In this document: piece after piece, positions 38,020-49,787 of the stretch
Layout: each line of letters opens with the position of its first letter
Position numbering within the stretch: the first letter of the stretch is position 1
From: Vermamoeba vermiformis
Lineage: Eukaryota > Tubulinea > Echinamoebida
Direction: 5' to 3'
Length of the DNA stretch: 64,000 nucleotides
NCBI GenBank assembly: GCA_045837725.1
Contig: JBEWZL010000121.1
Span: 248,001 to 312,000, forward strand
Made by a program: the position numbers and the translations under genes
The notes under the pieces: model-generated
The model's database searches: none
Told to the model about the DNA's origin: nothing
The model's input: only the letters and a program-made list of their open reading frames with translations

Positions 38020-39454
38020 ATGAAGGCGATCATTCTGGTCGGTGGATTCGGCACTCGTTTGCGTCCTTTGACTTTTTCGACGCCTAAGCCGTGCGTCGAA
38101 TTTTGCAACAAGCCTATGATAGTGCATCAATTACAAGCTCTCGCTAAAGTATGTGTGCTGGTCATAAATGAAATCGGTTAGAGCGTGCATGAAAAATATT
38201 TCCGTTTTTCAAAAATAATTGAAAAAATGTCCAATTAATTCGTCTGCATTCATATATTAGCTTATTAATGGATAATTTAATATACAGGTAGGCGTCACTG
38301 AAGTAATTTTAGCAGTCAATGACAAGCCGGGCGAGATGGAGAAACTTTTGGAGCCTTGGCAATCAAAGGTGAGCAGCGCGGTACAATATATGTCGATAAT
38401 AGCAAACTGATAGTAATATCGCGTAGTTGGGCATTAAGATTTCATATTCAAAAGAAGAACAACCAATGGGCACAGGTAAAGATAAAAAATCGAGATCTAG
38501 ATCTGAAAATCTCTCTTGAAAATCGTTCATGATTCGCAGTCGATAGTCATTAAACGTGCCATATTCAGCTGGTCCTCTCGCCTTAGCACGCGACAAGATC
38601 ATGGAAGGCACAGATCCCAACGAGCCGTTCTTTGTGCTCAACTCCGACATTACATCCGAGTTCCCATTCCTCGAATTGCTTGAATTCCATCGCTCGCACG
38701 GCAAAGAGGGCACTATTATGGTCACTAAAGTCGATGAGCCGTCCAAGTACGGTGTTGTCTTGTACAAGCCAGATGGACAGATCGAAGCATTTGTTGAAAA
38801 GCCCAAAGAATATGTGGGCAACAAGATCAATGCAGGCATCTACATATTTAATAAGGCCATTCTCAACAGAATTCATCCGCGCCCAACGTCCATCGAGAAA
38901 GAAATATTTCCGCAGATGGTGTCCGCAGGCGAGCTGTACTGTCTCGAACTGCGCGGCTTTTGGATGGACATTGGACAGCCCAAGGACTACTTGGCGGGCA
39001 TGAGCAAGTACCTCTCGGCACTCAAAGCACGCAATTCAGAGCTCTTGGCACCCGAGGGCACTGGCATTGTGGGGCCCGTGCTGATCGATCCCACTGCCAA
39101 AATAGGCAAAGACTGTCTGATTGGTCCGAATGTGGTGATTGGCCCTGGTGCTGTCATCGAGGACGGGGCTCGCATCAAGCGCAGCACTGTGATGGCAGAC
39201 TGCCGCATTCGCGCCAACGCGTGGATTCACAATTCCATAATTGGTAAGTGCTATTTATAGAACACACTGAGCACGTGACTGACCTCCAATCAGGGTGGTG
39301 CAGCACAGTGGGTCGCTGGGCACGTGTCGACAATGTTAGTGTGCTGGGCCGTGACGTCACCATCAACGACGAGCTGTTCGTGAACGGTGGTGTCATATTG
39401 CCACACAAACAGATTGGCGACAGCATTGTCAAGCCCGGCACGATCATCATGTGA
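38020..39454 (+). CDS. GMPPB: Mannose-1-phosphate guanylyltransferase (GDP-mannose pyrophosphorylase beta)
   Basis: About six exons. Nucleotidyl-transferase signature [20 protein letters not shown] with [41 protein letters not shown] (catalytic metal-binding Asp); [40 protein letters not shown]. The C-terminal left-handed beta-helix has hexapeptide repeats ([40 protein letters not shown]) and ends [19 protein letters not shown], the usual family terminus. Makes GDP-mannose for glycosylation and GPI anchors. Confidence 0.96.
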
Positions 39455-39551
39455 GCACTCTTCTTGTATTATTACCATTGCGATAAATAGTTTTTCAAAA
39501 GATGTCGCAATTTATTTACAAGTGGGGTCATGCCCTATTAAGGCAAGACGG

Positions 39552-41457
39552 TTACTGTACAGGCTGATCGATCAGGGCATGGTCAGGCCCAGCAGAGGCC
39601 AGTGAGGTCTGCAGCAGCGGCAGATCAATGCTGTTCGTCACGCTGCTGTCCACCTCTTTCAGACTCGACTCGATCTGCTTCGCGTCCAAGCAGCAAATCA
39701 GTGCCAGCGCAGTCTGTGCGGTCGCGAGCAGATAGCCCTGTTGCTGCATGATGGCCTGCTCGTCGATGAACAGCTCCATGAAGGCCACGTGCGAGTAGAT
39801 GTGTGGCACATTGGCCTTGATCAGCGCATAGGCCATCAGCGGCAGCAATTCATCGCCACCGATCACTGGCGGAGACTCGCCGTTGACATGTGTCAATCGC
39901 CAGTGTTCGAGCACATTGTTGCAGATGCTCGTCGCTGCATCCACGAGACAGTGCAGCTTGGAACTCGCGAGTTTGTACTGACCAATCAGCTGCAGCGAGG
40001 CAATGGCCCTGGCATAGGGTTGTTTGCGCGGTTCAGCGTCGAGTGCGATGTGATTGGTCAGCCACAACTCGCGCTTGATGCCGAGGTGTGCGGGGTGAAT
40101 GTAACTGAACTCTTTGATGCGCTCGCTGTGCACCAAGTCCTCGGCCTCGTATCTCCGACACACGAGATCGAACAGCTGATCGTACACCGCGCACAGCACG
40201 TGATTGCGAATCGCTTCGCGCGCGTAGACGAGTCGTTGCGGACTGCGCAGTGGCTCGTAGTGCTTGACGGTCTTGTCGAGCAGCTTGAAGATGAAGTCGT
40301 CGAGCAGTTCAGTGACCTGTGCGACATTAGGCACCGTGCATATAAGGCATATATATGTATATACAGTACCTGCGTCAGGGTCTCAGCGCTGGGCTCACTC
40401 ATGCGCTGATAGGGCTCGTACCAGTGCTGCGTGAACTTGTGCAGTGCGGCCCCGAGCTTGTGTTGCGGCAGTGTGAGCACCATCTCCAAGTGCGCGCTGA
40501 TCAGTGTGCGCTCGTCCTCGGGATTGCGCTGCAGAGTGCGCAGCCACTTGCTGTCAAACTGCTCCAGCTGTCAACGGCTGTCAGTCACGTGATTGCTTTG
40601 ACACCTGTCAGTGGCGCACTTACCTCACGAGCGGAGAAATCAGCCGGAGCACTCACTTTGACATCTTCTGCAGGTCTCGGTTCGACACGTGTCATCATCG
40701 GCACGTGAAAATTTTGAAATTTTTGCTGAAATTGCGCCAATTGTTGCGCGAATCGTTGTTGCGCAGTCACGTGATCAGCGACTGTGACGGGCATTTGACG
40801 CGGCGTGTGTGGACTCGGCGGAGGTGTCACAGTGACACTTTTGGGTGCCAGTTGCTGTTGCTTAATTTGGTTAATCTGTGCCTGCTGTGTCTGCAGTTTG
40901 ACGAGCTGGTCTTGCAGCGCACTGATCTGTGCTTGAATCGGATCTGCGGCACGTGATTGGTCACGTGACTGCGTGTTGGTGACGATCACTTGATAGTTGC
41001 TGGTGGGTGCGTTGTTGACAATCACGTGATTGTTGTTTGCAGTTGTTCGCGTGCTGGATTTGGGCACTGCTGTCGCACTGCTATTTTTGGCAACAACTGG
41101 CTTGGCGCGCGGCTGAATCGTTGGAAAGTTAATTAGCATAATATCTTCAGATACTGGATATTATGTTATAGTGCGTTACTAGTCTATATACAACTGGTGC
41201 ACGGGGGTGGTAATTAATTAGTTAATTTCTCTTATAATTACCTGAATTTCCAATGAATTCGCGATCTGACGATCTGTTTCTATCTGAGTTTCATCGATGC
41301 AGCGATCAACATGTCGTTGAATGTGCTTGACATCGATAGATTTGAAGCATATTGGACACTCGACTGGCTGTGACATTGATTGACCAGAATTGACTTTAAT
41401 TTGATCTGAATTATTTACGGAAATATTAGTTGAACATTCAATTTCCATCGGTGACAC
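39552..41457 (-). CDS. VPS9-domain Rab5-type GEF with N-terminal UBZ4-like zinc finger
   Basis: Minus-strand exons. The first (41457-41237) starts MSPMEIECSTNIS and codes VECPICFKSIDVKHIQRHVD with RC, a C-x2-C...H-x3-C finger close to the Rad18/UBZ4 ubiquitin-binding type. It splices in phase 0 (SLEIQ to PRAKPVVAKN), so finger and VPS9 domain form one frame. A Gln-rich coiled coil follows, then a helical bundle (KLLDKTVKHYEPLRSPQRLV) and the VPS9 core DELLPLMAYALIKANVPHIY, which contains the conserved Asp of the VPS9 DDxLP-type motif, plus GYLLATAQTALALI. Animal Rabex-5 combines VPS9 with an A20-type ubiquitin finger; here a different finger fills that place. Likely activates Rab5/Rab21 on ubiquitin-rich endosomes (inference). 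Confidence 0.86.
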
Positions 41458-41778
41458 TATTTTATCTATTATTATTATTTATATATAAATAATTACACGA
41501 TAATTTTCTATTGCAATATGACCTGCGCAATTTACAGCGGAAATTGAATTACCTTGATGATGTTGCGGATCTATCTGTAGTCTATTATCATTCAAATACT
41601 ATAGCAATAACGTGTATTAATGACGTGTGATCTATCTCTTCGTATGATGATGCGTATAACAAGTCGTTTTTCGTTTTTTCATTTTGTTCACGTCATGACG
41701 GGAGATTTCATGTCACGTGATCGCACGACTCCTCACACAACAAGCATTCAGCACTGTTCAAGTACACAACAGAGCACT
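41458..41778. other. Intergenic, divergent promoters of the VPS9 and urocanase genes
   Basis: AT-rich at 41455-41640. An in-frame ATG at 41620 would extend urocanase by 53 residues with no conserved content, so the stretch is taken as 5' flank. Confidence 0.5.
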
Positions 41779-44318
41779 ATGAGCACCACTACTACCACAA
41801 CAAATACCACGCAGGTGACGTTGAGTGCAGATCCGGCGTTCTTAAAGACACTTGCTGACGGACTGCCGCTGAATCCGCTGCCTCCACCCTGCACTGAACG
41901 TGACCCTAGTGTACCTCATGCGCCTAACAGACCTCTCAAGCTGACTAAAGAGGAGAAGAAGGTAACAGAGCTCAAACGTGCATTACAGATGTGTCTTGCA
42001 ATAACACAACGAGTCAATTGTCATCGAATTAACTAATATAATATACCATAATTGCCGAGGATAATTAGACGTCAAAATAATAGTCCTAATTTCAATTTAA
42101 TTACTGATCGGAATATTTTTAGGTTGCAATCCGCAATGCTCTCCGATACTTCCCGAAAGAGCTGCACAAACTGCTCGGCAAAGAGTTCTTAGAAGAGCTG
42201 GAACAATACGGTCATATTTACATGTACCGCTTCAGACCCACTTATGAGATCAAAGCCTATCCGATCGACGCGTACCCAGCCAAGACAGCGCAGGGCCGTG
42301 CCATCATGCTGATGATTATGAACAATCTCGACAAGCGCGTGGCGCAGTTCCCGCACGAGTTGATCACGTACGGCGGCAATGGCAGTGTGTTCCAGAACTG
42401 GGCGCAGTATCACGTGACTATGCAGTATTTGAGTGCCCTGGTAGAGAGTCAGACCCTGACCATGTACTCGGGACATCCCATGGGCCTCTATCCCTCGCAC
42501 CCTGGCGCACCCAAAGTCGTCATCAGCAATGGCATGGTGATTCCCAATTACGCCACGCGCGAGGAGTACGCATCCATGGTGTCACGTGACTTGTACTAAT
42601 TAGGAAATATTTGCAGATATGATCGCATGTACGCGATGGGAGTGACGCAGTACGGTCAAATGACAGCTGGCAGCTACTGCTGTAAGTACCTGACACGTGA
42701 CGCGCACGCAGCACACTAATTGACACGTGTCAGACATTGGTCCGCAAGGTATCGTGCACGGCACAGCTCTCACAGTGCTGAATGCAGGACGCAAGTACTT
42801 GGGCGTGGAGTCACTGCGCGGCAAAGTGTTCGTGTCCTCGGGGCTCGGAGGCATGTCCGGTGCACAGCCCAAAGCCGCGGTGATTGCGGAGGCCATCTCC
42901 GTGATTGCAGAGGTGGACAAGCGCGCCATTGACAAGCGACACGCGCAGGGCTGGGTGATGGAAGTGATTGACAATGTCGAGCAGTGCATTGCGCGCATCA
43001 AGACCGCACGTGTGGAGGCCAAGCCACTCAGCATTGCCTTTTATGGCAATGTGGTGACACTGTGGGAGCGACTAGCGCAAGAGACCGAGCTGTTGGTGGA
43101 CTTGGGCTCCGATCAGACCAGTCTGCACAACCCCTACAACGGCGGCTATTATCCCGTGCAGTGTTCGTTCGAGGAGGCCAATCAGCTCATGATCTCCGAC
43201 CCTGCCAGATTCAAGTACGTAACGGCGAGGAGTAATTCCGCTGTAGCTGACACGTGTCACACAGAGAACTGGTGCAAGAGTCGATTCGTCGTCACGTGAC
43301 AGCCATCAACACACTGGCAACCAAGGGCATGAAGTTCTGGGACTACGGCAACAGCTTGTGAGTGCAGCTATTTTTAGTGTGAGCATTTTGACTGACGGGT
43401 GGTGCTATTTTTAGCTTGTACGAGGCCGTGAATGCCCAGGCAGACATCTACAAGTCCGCCACGGAGCTCAAGTACCCCTCGTATGTGGAGGACATTATGG
43501 CAGACATCTTCTCCCTCGGCTTCGGACCCTTCCGATGGGTGTGCACCTCGTGTGACCCAGCAGATCTGCGCCTCACCGATCAAGCCGCTGCAGCCATCTG
43601 TCAAGAGCTCAGCGCGCAGCGAGCAGACACGCCGAGTGGTGGGCAGTACAAGGACAACTGGCTCTGGGTCACGCAAGCGGAACAACACGCGCTCGTGGTG
43701 GGCAGTCAGGCACGCATTCTCTACAGGTACGCGGCTATTTATAGCTCCTTCCTGATCGGGCACTAACCTCAGGGCAGCGATGTCGTGGGTCGCATTCGCA
43801 TGGCCGTGCAGTTCAACGACATGGTGCGGGACGGCGTGTTGAAATCTCCCGTGGTGATCAGTCGCGATCATCACGATGTCTCGGGCACCGACTCGCCCTG
43901 GCGCGAGACCTGTGACATGCGCGCACTCGATCGATCGCAGTACTGTGCTGACATGGCCACGCAGAACTTTGTCGGAGATGCGCTCCGAGGTGCAGATTGG
44001 GTGGCACTGCACAACGGTGGTGGCACGGGCTGGGGCAATGCGATCAACGGCGGCTTTGGACTCGTGCTCGATGGCTCGGACTCGGCGCGGCAACGTGCTG
44101 TCACACTGCTGTTCTGGGACGTGCTGAATGGTGTCTCGCGCCGCGCGTGGGCTGGCAACAAGAACGCGCTGTGGGCTATAGTCGATGCAATGCTGCACTA
44201 CGCGCACCCGAATCTGATTGTAGATCTGCAGTCGCAGGGCGTGGATCTGAATCAACTGCGCGTGACATTGCCGAATTTGGCCGAGCAAGATGTGTTGGAT
44301 GAGCTCTTCCAGGACTAG
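41779..44318 (+). CDS. UROC1: Urocanate hydratase
   Basis: Seven or so exons. The start at 41779 (MSTTTTTTNTTQ) is preferred over the upstream ATG. Family blocks: RNALRYFPKELHKLLGKEF, GRAIMLMIMNNLDKRVAQFP, TYGGNGSVFQNWAQYHVTMQ, GHPMGLYPSHPGAPKVVISN, TAGSYCYIGPQGIVHGTALT, FVSSGLGGMSGAQPKAAVIA (NAD-binding Gly motif), DQTSLHNPYNGGYYPVQCSF, FRWVCTSCDPADLRLTD (active-site Cys), and VALHNGGGTGWGNAINGGFG. Converts urocanate to imidazolone propionate in histidine breakdown; cytosolic. Full length with all catalytic motifs. Two introns (ending 42733 and 43264) carry TGACACGTGTCA at their 3' ends; two others end in CTATTTTTAG. Confidence 0.96.
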
Positions 44319-44368
44319 ACTAGCGCTCTATATATATATACATATGCAGCTGTATTAAATATAGTTTA

Positions 44369-45262
44369 TTACTTCTTGTTGAACGACAGACACACGCTGT
44401 TCATGCAATAGCGCTGACCTGTGCAACCATCGATGAGTTATATACACACATGATGAATTATATAGACATATGATGAATTATATAAACGCACATGATAGGT
44501 CATATATATTTAACACTACGTACCTGTGGGTGCTGGTCCATCCTCGAACACGTGGCCCAAGTGCGAGCCACACTGCAGCAGTGATTAGCCACCGATCCTT
44601 ATACTGTCACACTACGTACCGCACTGCACTTCACTTCGGTGCGCGTCATGAATGGAATGCTGTCGTCTGTCGCCTCTTCGACCACATCTGGCTTGAGCGG
44701 CTACACAAGGCAGGTTACTACCACCACTACTTGGTGCGCCATATCACTGCCTACCTTAAAGAACGAGGGCCAGCCAGTACCAGAGTCGAATTTAGTCGCT
44801 GAATCGAACAGCTCCTGTCCGCACGCCACGCACGAGTAGATGCCAGACCCGTGATGGTCCCAGTACTTGCCTGTAAAGGCGCGCTCAGTGCCCTTCTGAC
44901 GACTAAATGCATTGAGTATAGTACTATACTGGTGCAGTCAGAGGTCATTCTACGTACCAGACGTAATATTCTTCTGGATTTAATGTCTTCTTCCACTCTT
45001 GCTCAGTTTTATTCACTTTATCTGCATAATAATCGTGAATATATTGATGCGTGTGCCCTCGTTATGGTATTGAAGACTTACAAGCGAGAGATCTGGACTT
45101 GGTGCGCGAGAACAACGCCGTGCAGTGTTAAGAAAATACAGTGGAAATTTTAAATGAAGACAATAGGACTATTCTGTATATATAATAAGGATATTGAGCT
45201 TTGACTGCAGACACAACCACAGCGCGGCGCGTGACCAATCGAGCGAAACATTTCTGCAACAT
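44369..45262 (-). CDS. MSRB: Peptide methionine-R-sulfoxide reductase MsrB, probably mitochondrial
   Basis: Minus-strand, five or six exons. Core: [38 protein letters not shown] with [69 protein letters not shown] with [12 protein letters not shown]. The zinc cysteines (CVAC and the ECxxC-type pair as KCSACG) and the catalytic C in GQRYCMNS are present. An upstream frame beginning at 45262 ([20 protein letters not shown]) looks like a mitochondrial presequence; its splice to the core is not resolved, so the 5' end is uncertain. Reduces methionine-R-sulfoxide in proteins. Confidence 0.88.
44424..44515. repeat. Short tandem repeat in the last MsrB intron
   Basis: Three to four imperfect copies of a roughly 20-bp unit related to TGATGAATTATATAGACA, lying wholly inside the intron between the HVFEDGPAP and GQRYC exons. 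No function suggested. Confidence 0.7.
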
Positions 45263-45516
45263 TGCTGATTAAATAACAATAGGACGAGTAGTGTGGTGTA
45301 CAAGAGTGAATGAGTGCTAGTACTATACTCGATTCACTGCCCTGGTGAACACGCCCTGTGTGCGGTCACGCGAGAATGTCAGCACGGGAGGCACATGGTC
45401 CGAGCAATGTTTATTGCTGGCCTGTGGTACGACAGTATCAAGCTGGTTCAAAGCTACGCACAACACTCACCGCGACCTAATAAGGAAATGTTGTTTTATG
45501 TACAAATAAATACAAT

Positions 45517-46909
45517 TCACTGCGCGTACATGTAGCCAATCAGCGACGAGTACACCATCAGTTCCAGCACGAACATCACCACCCATCGCGGATCTAGTGC
45601 ACGTGACGAGGACTGCGTGCTCTGTGACACGTCATTGACACCGCGCGTGACATGAGTGACACGTGTCAATTGGAAGTCCCACGGATAACCTGTCACACTG
45701 CTCCGCGCAGTCACGAGCTGTCGATAAGTGGTGGGATCCACACGTTCAGGTGGGTGCAGTGTCATCACGTGACGCGCACGTGACAGCAAGTGCGTGTAAT
45801 CGAGCACGTGATAGTCAATCTCGCGCGTGAGATAGTGGTGTACAGCACCGTAGTCACACGTCAATGCGAGGACTGACGTGCGATGTGTCATAACAATCTG
45901 TTCAGTGAATGGCGTTAGTCGATGACACGTGTCACATCAAGTGTCAAACACGCACCTCAGCCGCGACGTACAGCATGGTCATGGGGTGCAAATTCATCAG
46001 CGTGTCAAACAGCCGCGACACCAGTGACAGCTCATCGATCACGTGACTCATCCACGTGACTACCCAGCTCAGTGCAAAGTACGGCTGAATCTCCGATGCT
46101 TCCAAAAATAGAAACAGCTCTTGATCGCACTTGCTAATGATGGTCATGATCAGGTGCATTTGCAGCTGCAGCAGATCCGCTGAACTGCGACAGTAGTCCT
46201 GCAAACAGAGCGTGAGTGCGGTGCTAAAAATAGCTCAATCTCGTACTCGGAGATGCGTGCGAGCCAATCGATCGAGCAGGGCAAAGGCGAGGGGCACATC
46301 ATCGCACTCGAGCAGCAGCACGGAGGCGACATCGTGCAGGCCCTGGTAGTACTTGAGTTGTTCGTGCGGTTCATCGACCAGGGCTGACTTGGACAGCAGT
46401 GCGTGCAGCAGCGTCGCGAGATCACGTCGCTTCAAGTCACGTGTGTGTTTGTTCTCGATCAGCTTCCACAACGACCGATCGACGTCTTTGTCGACCTGAT
46501 CCCACTCACCGTGACGATGAGTTAAATACTCTGACAATATTAATTAATATCGTTAGTGGTTGCTGACAGAACAGTGACATACTGCGTGGATCTTCTAGCT
46601 GATCAGGAGAAATATTCAACAAAATTGGCCACGCTTTTCTTCGAATAGAAGAGGTAATTAGACCGAGATTGGCTTCTTCTCTGAGTCTGCTGACGTCGAT
46701 CTGCAAGTAGAGAATTATTAACGCATTCTCTCAGTCTGAGATCCGTTTCATTTCAGAGGCAATTTAATGCACAAAAGAGCGAAAATATTGGCCATTAATT
46801 TTAGGCAGTAAATACGTACTGGATCTGAGTTCAGCAAGTTAGTTATGGTAATTACGCGCTTGAGATCGTGCTCGCGCTGTCGATGCAGGCCCGTGGCTCT
46901 GCGCCGCAT
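45517..46909 (-). CDS. TBC1D20-like Rab1 GTPase-activating protein with C-terminal membrane anchor
   Basis: Five to six exons from MRRRATGLHRQREHDLKRVI. TBC core: ITSSIRRKAWPILLNISPDQ, YLTHRHGEWDQVDKDVDRSL (arginine finger in DKDVDR), KYYQGLHDVASVLLLEC (glutamine finger in YYQG), LARTHLRD, ALSWVVTWMSHVIDELSLVS, DTLMNLHPMTMLYVAAE. The order and wording match TBC1D20, including the ALSW...TW motif and a C-terminal hydrophobic segment (WVVMFVLELMVYSSLIGYMY) that would anchor the protein in the ER membrane. Known role: GAP for Rab1/Rab18 at the ER-Golgi boundary. At least eight CACGTG hexamers lie between 45600 and 46055. Confidence 0.92.
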
Positions 46910-47069
46910 GGTGTTCTATATACAGTGCTAATAGTATTATTGTTGTTGCTGATAATAATGGCCATGTCAGACACTAGTGACGTCACCAAGTAGATTTCGC
47001 GTCACGTGATCATATTACTAAATAAGGAAGTGCTTCCACTATTATGTTAAACTCGCTATTTACAATGGA

Positions 47070-48179
47070 CTAATACGATACAAGACTGAAGCCACTGCCA
47101 GATCCACTCTCATCTTCGTCGTCACTGCTAGCCTCGCCCTTGACGACAATAGGCGCACTCTGACTATCACTCTTGTGCGTGCTGCCACTCTGACTCTCGC
47201 TCTTATTCTCAGCACGCGCATGCTCCCCCCGCGCCTTGACTACGAGCTGCACGTTCTTGTGGAGCACGTGTCGCACGCTGCTGTCACTCGCTTTGGACTT
47301 GACGGGCAAGCGCGGCAGTGGTGCTTTGAACGCATCTGCAGCACTCTCCTCGCTGCTCGCACTGTCGCGCTTGGGCACACTGATCACTGGTCCCAAGGCA
47401 TCGATCAGGGCCTTGCGTCGCTTGTGTGCGCGCTCCTCCTCGTCCTGCTCCTCGTCCACCAAGCGTTGCACGTACTCGCCGCGCTCGCGCTGTGCCAGCA
47501 TGTCCAGCAACTCCTCGTCATCGTCGCCGAGCTCAATGTCCGTGCGTTCCATGGCCATGTGTTCGTTCTCCTTGCGCATTTGTTCGAGATGATGTTCGAG
47601 CAGCTGATCCGCTGAAATCTTTTGGTGGATCGCGTTCACCGTACGGATCTCGTCTAAGCCTTCTAAAATATCCATCTCCATTTTACTGTCCATGGTCTTG
47701 TTCTCGAGTGCTTTCATGGCATCACCTAGCGATGGAATAGTAATTAGACAAATAAAAATAATAATTATAATAATTACAATTCACTTACCTTGTTCTTCTT
47801 CTGCGCGCTTCTTCTTAAATTCCTCTACCATGCGCTCATTTTCTTTATTTTGTTCAAAATTTCTCGTAGCGCCCATCTCGCAAGTGTAATCAGCATTTTT
47901 CGGATCTGTTTTGATCGTGATCTCTGAGCTGCATCGCGTGCATCGCACGTAAAATCGATAAATCTTAATGCCTAAATACTCTTCGCCAGCCACGGTCTCT
48001 TTGCGCGCATTGAACTTCTTGCCTTTGTAGATGTATTCACCGCAACTCGTGCAGCGAATAGACATGGGCATCATAATGCGCACTTTGACCTGATCATTCT
48101 TCGGTCTCTTGCGCTTGACGAGCAGCGAGGGATCAAAGTCCACGGGGTAGTACTTGTTGATCACTTTGCGCTCACCCAT
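47070..48179 (-). CDS. YJU2: Splicing factor YJU2/CWC16 (CCDC94)
   Basis: Two exons. [20 protein letters not shown] is the invariant start, with [20 protein letters not shown] next. The zinc-binding part has [20 protein letters not shown] and [20 protein letters not shown], then [14 protein letters not shown] long acidic/charged coiled coil follows, and the C-terminus is Ser/Asp-rich. Known role: step-one factor of the spliceosome that docks the branch helix, which fits the intron-dense genome. The start at 48179 removes a short upstream Thr-rich open stretch. It diverges from nirK with only 79 bp between starts. Confidence 0.95.
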
Positions 48180-48258
48180 CGCTGTTGTTGTTGTTGTTGT
48201 GCTGCGCGAGAACAATAATAGGTAATACTATTGAATCAGTTCTTGAACACCACAACTC

Positions 48259-49657
48259 ATGTTGCAACTGTGCAAGAGCTTCGGCAAGCTAGTCCAACAC
48301 ACCGCTGCACACCAAGGGAAGGTGTTCGCTCGCAGTCACGCGCGACGAGTGCTGCACAATTCGACACATCCGAAGAAATCTCACCGGATCAAAATAGGTC
48401 TTGTCGCCACGACAACGGCGCTGATTGGCATGGGGTAAATCAAAGTAATAGAGCTCGCCATTGGTACCAGGCATTAATATCCGCGTCAGATACATGGCCT
48501 GGACGCCGCGCCAGTCCCCGGGATATTCCGCTGCCACCCTGTCGGAGCGCTCTCCGTTCGACGACGAAGAGAACAGCGCTACTTTCCAGCGCCACGACCA
48601 CCGCGACTATCCGATTGAATATGCTGCATTGAGCTATGCACCCAACGTACCACCGCCCATTACCCGCAAATTCCCGGTCAGATTGCGTGTCGATATGGAA
48701 GCCTATCCTCGCGTCATGCAAATTGATGACCTGCACCAATTCGAGTAATGCGTTATATATATATATCTATTATATGCACCGTGACTAGTCTTAATCGCCA
48801 TTCTGTCGGTCAGATTCTGGACTTTCAACGGCGCAGTGCCAGGCCCCATGATACGCGCGCGAGTGGGCGATGTGATGGAACTGAGCTTCACGAACAGAGA
48901 TGAGAGTGGCATGCAACACAACTTGGACTTCCACGCGGTGACTGGACCAGGCGGAGGGGCACCACTGACCACATCCGACTTGAACGAGACGCGCTACTCG
49001 CACTACAAGCTGCTGAGTCCCGGCCTATTCATCTATCACTGCGCAGTAGACCCTGTAGGCATGCACATTGGCACGGGCATGTGGGGCATGATGCTGGTGG
49101 AGCCCAAAGAGGGTCTGGCGGCGGTGGATCGCGAGTTCTATGTGATGCAGAGCGACTTTTACGCGGAACCGAGTGCTGATGCAGCCACGGACCCGCAAGC
49201 TAGCTCCAATGTACTCGAATTTTCAATGGAGCGCGGGGTGGATGAGAGACCTACGCACGTGGTGTTCAACGGTCGCGTGGGAGCGCTGCAGAACGAGGGC
49301 AAGCTGCGCGTGCGGCAAGGTGAGCGCGTGCGCATCTATTTTGGCAATGCAGGACCCAATCTCATCTCGAGCTTTCACACCATTGGCGTCACATTCGACA
49401 AGGTCTATCGCGAGGGTGATCTGGTCAGTGCACCTGCGCGGCATATTCAGACCACACTAGTGCCTGCAGGAGGTGCAGTAGTCGTCGAATTCGACGCTGT
49501 AGTGCCTGGCACGTACACGCTGCTGGATCATTCGATTTGGCGCACGGAGAAGGGGGCGGTGGGCTTTCTGGAGGTAGTTGGTGACAATCCGCGCAGTGAT
49601 CTATACTCCTCGCCACACCCGCCCAAGCTGTGTCCGACCTGCAAGCTGCATCCGTAG
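48259..49657 (+). CDS. nirK: Copper-containing nitrite reductase (NirK), probably mitochondrial
   Basis: Three exons (48259-48434, 48490-48744, 48814-49657). The N-terminus MLQLCKSFGKLVQHTAAHQG with RSHARRVLHNS is basic and Ser/His-rich like a mitochondrial presequence, followed by a hydrophobic IGLVATTTALIGMG. The second splice makes HQFEFWTFNGAVPGPMIRAR. Copper sites are complete: MQHNLDFHAVTGPGGG (type 1 His, catalytic Asp, type 2 His), LFIYHCAVDPVGMHIGTGMW (type 2 His, then Cys, His, Met of type 1), SSFHTIGVTFDKVY (catalytic His region) and YTLLDHSIWRTEKG (third type 2 His). Reduces nitrite to NO in denitrification. Eukaryotic nirK is known in some fungi and scattered protists. Introns and host-like surroundings argue against contamination. 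Confidence 0.93.
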
Positions 49658-49787
49658 TTGTGTGACCTGTGTGCGTGTAAATGAAGCAATAAATAATGCG
49701 AGCAACGCACTTGTAACTGTGTGTTGAGCGAGGCACTGACACTCAAGGAGCACAAGAGGTACTCATGCGCAGTGCAGTGACTGGGTG

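Noticed and set aside
41620-41778. Upstream ATG extending urocanase by 53 residues
   Set aside because: The extension starts MTCDLSLRMMMRITSRFSFF, has no conserved content, and the first family-conserved block begins well after the second ATG.
43374-44288. 304-codon minus-strand open frame
   Set aside because: Antisense shadow of the urocanase catalytic exons, whose sense translation is conserved throughout.
44424-44515. CRISPR-like or satellite array
   Set aside because: Only three to four imperfect AT-rich units without unique spacers, wholly inside an intron.
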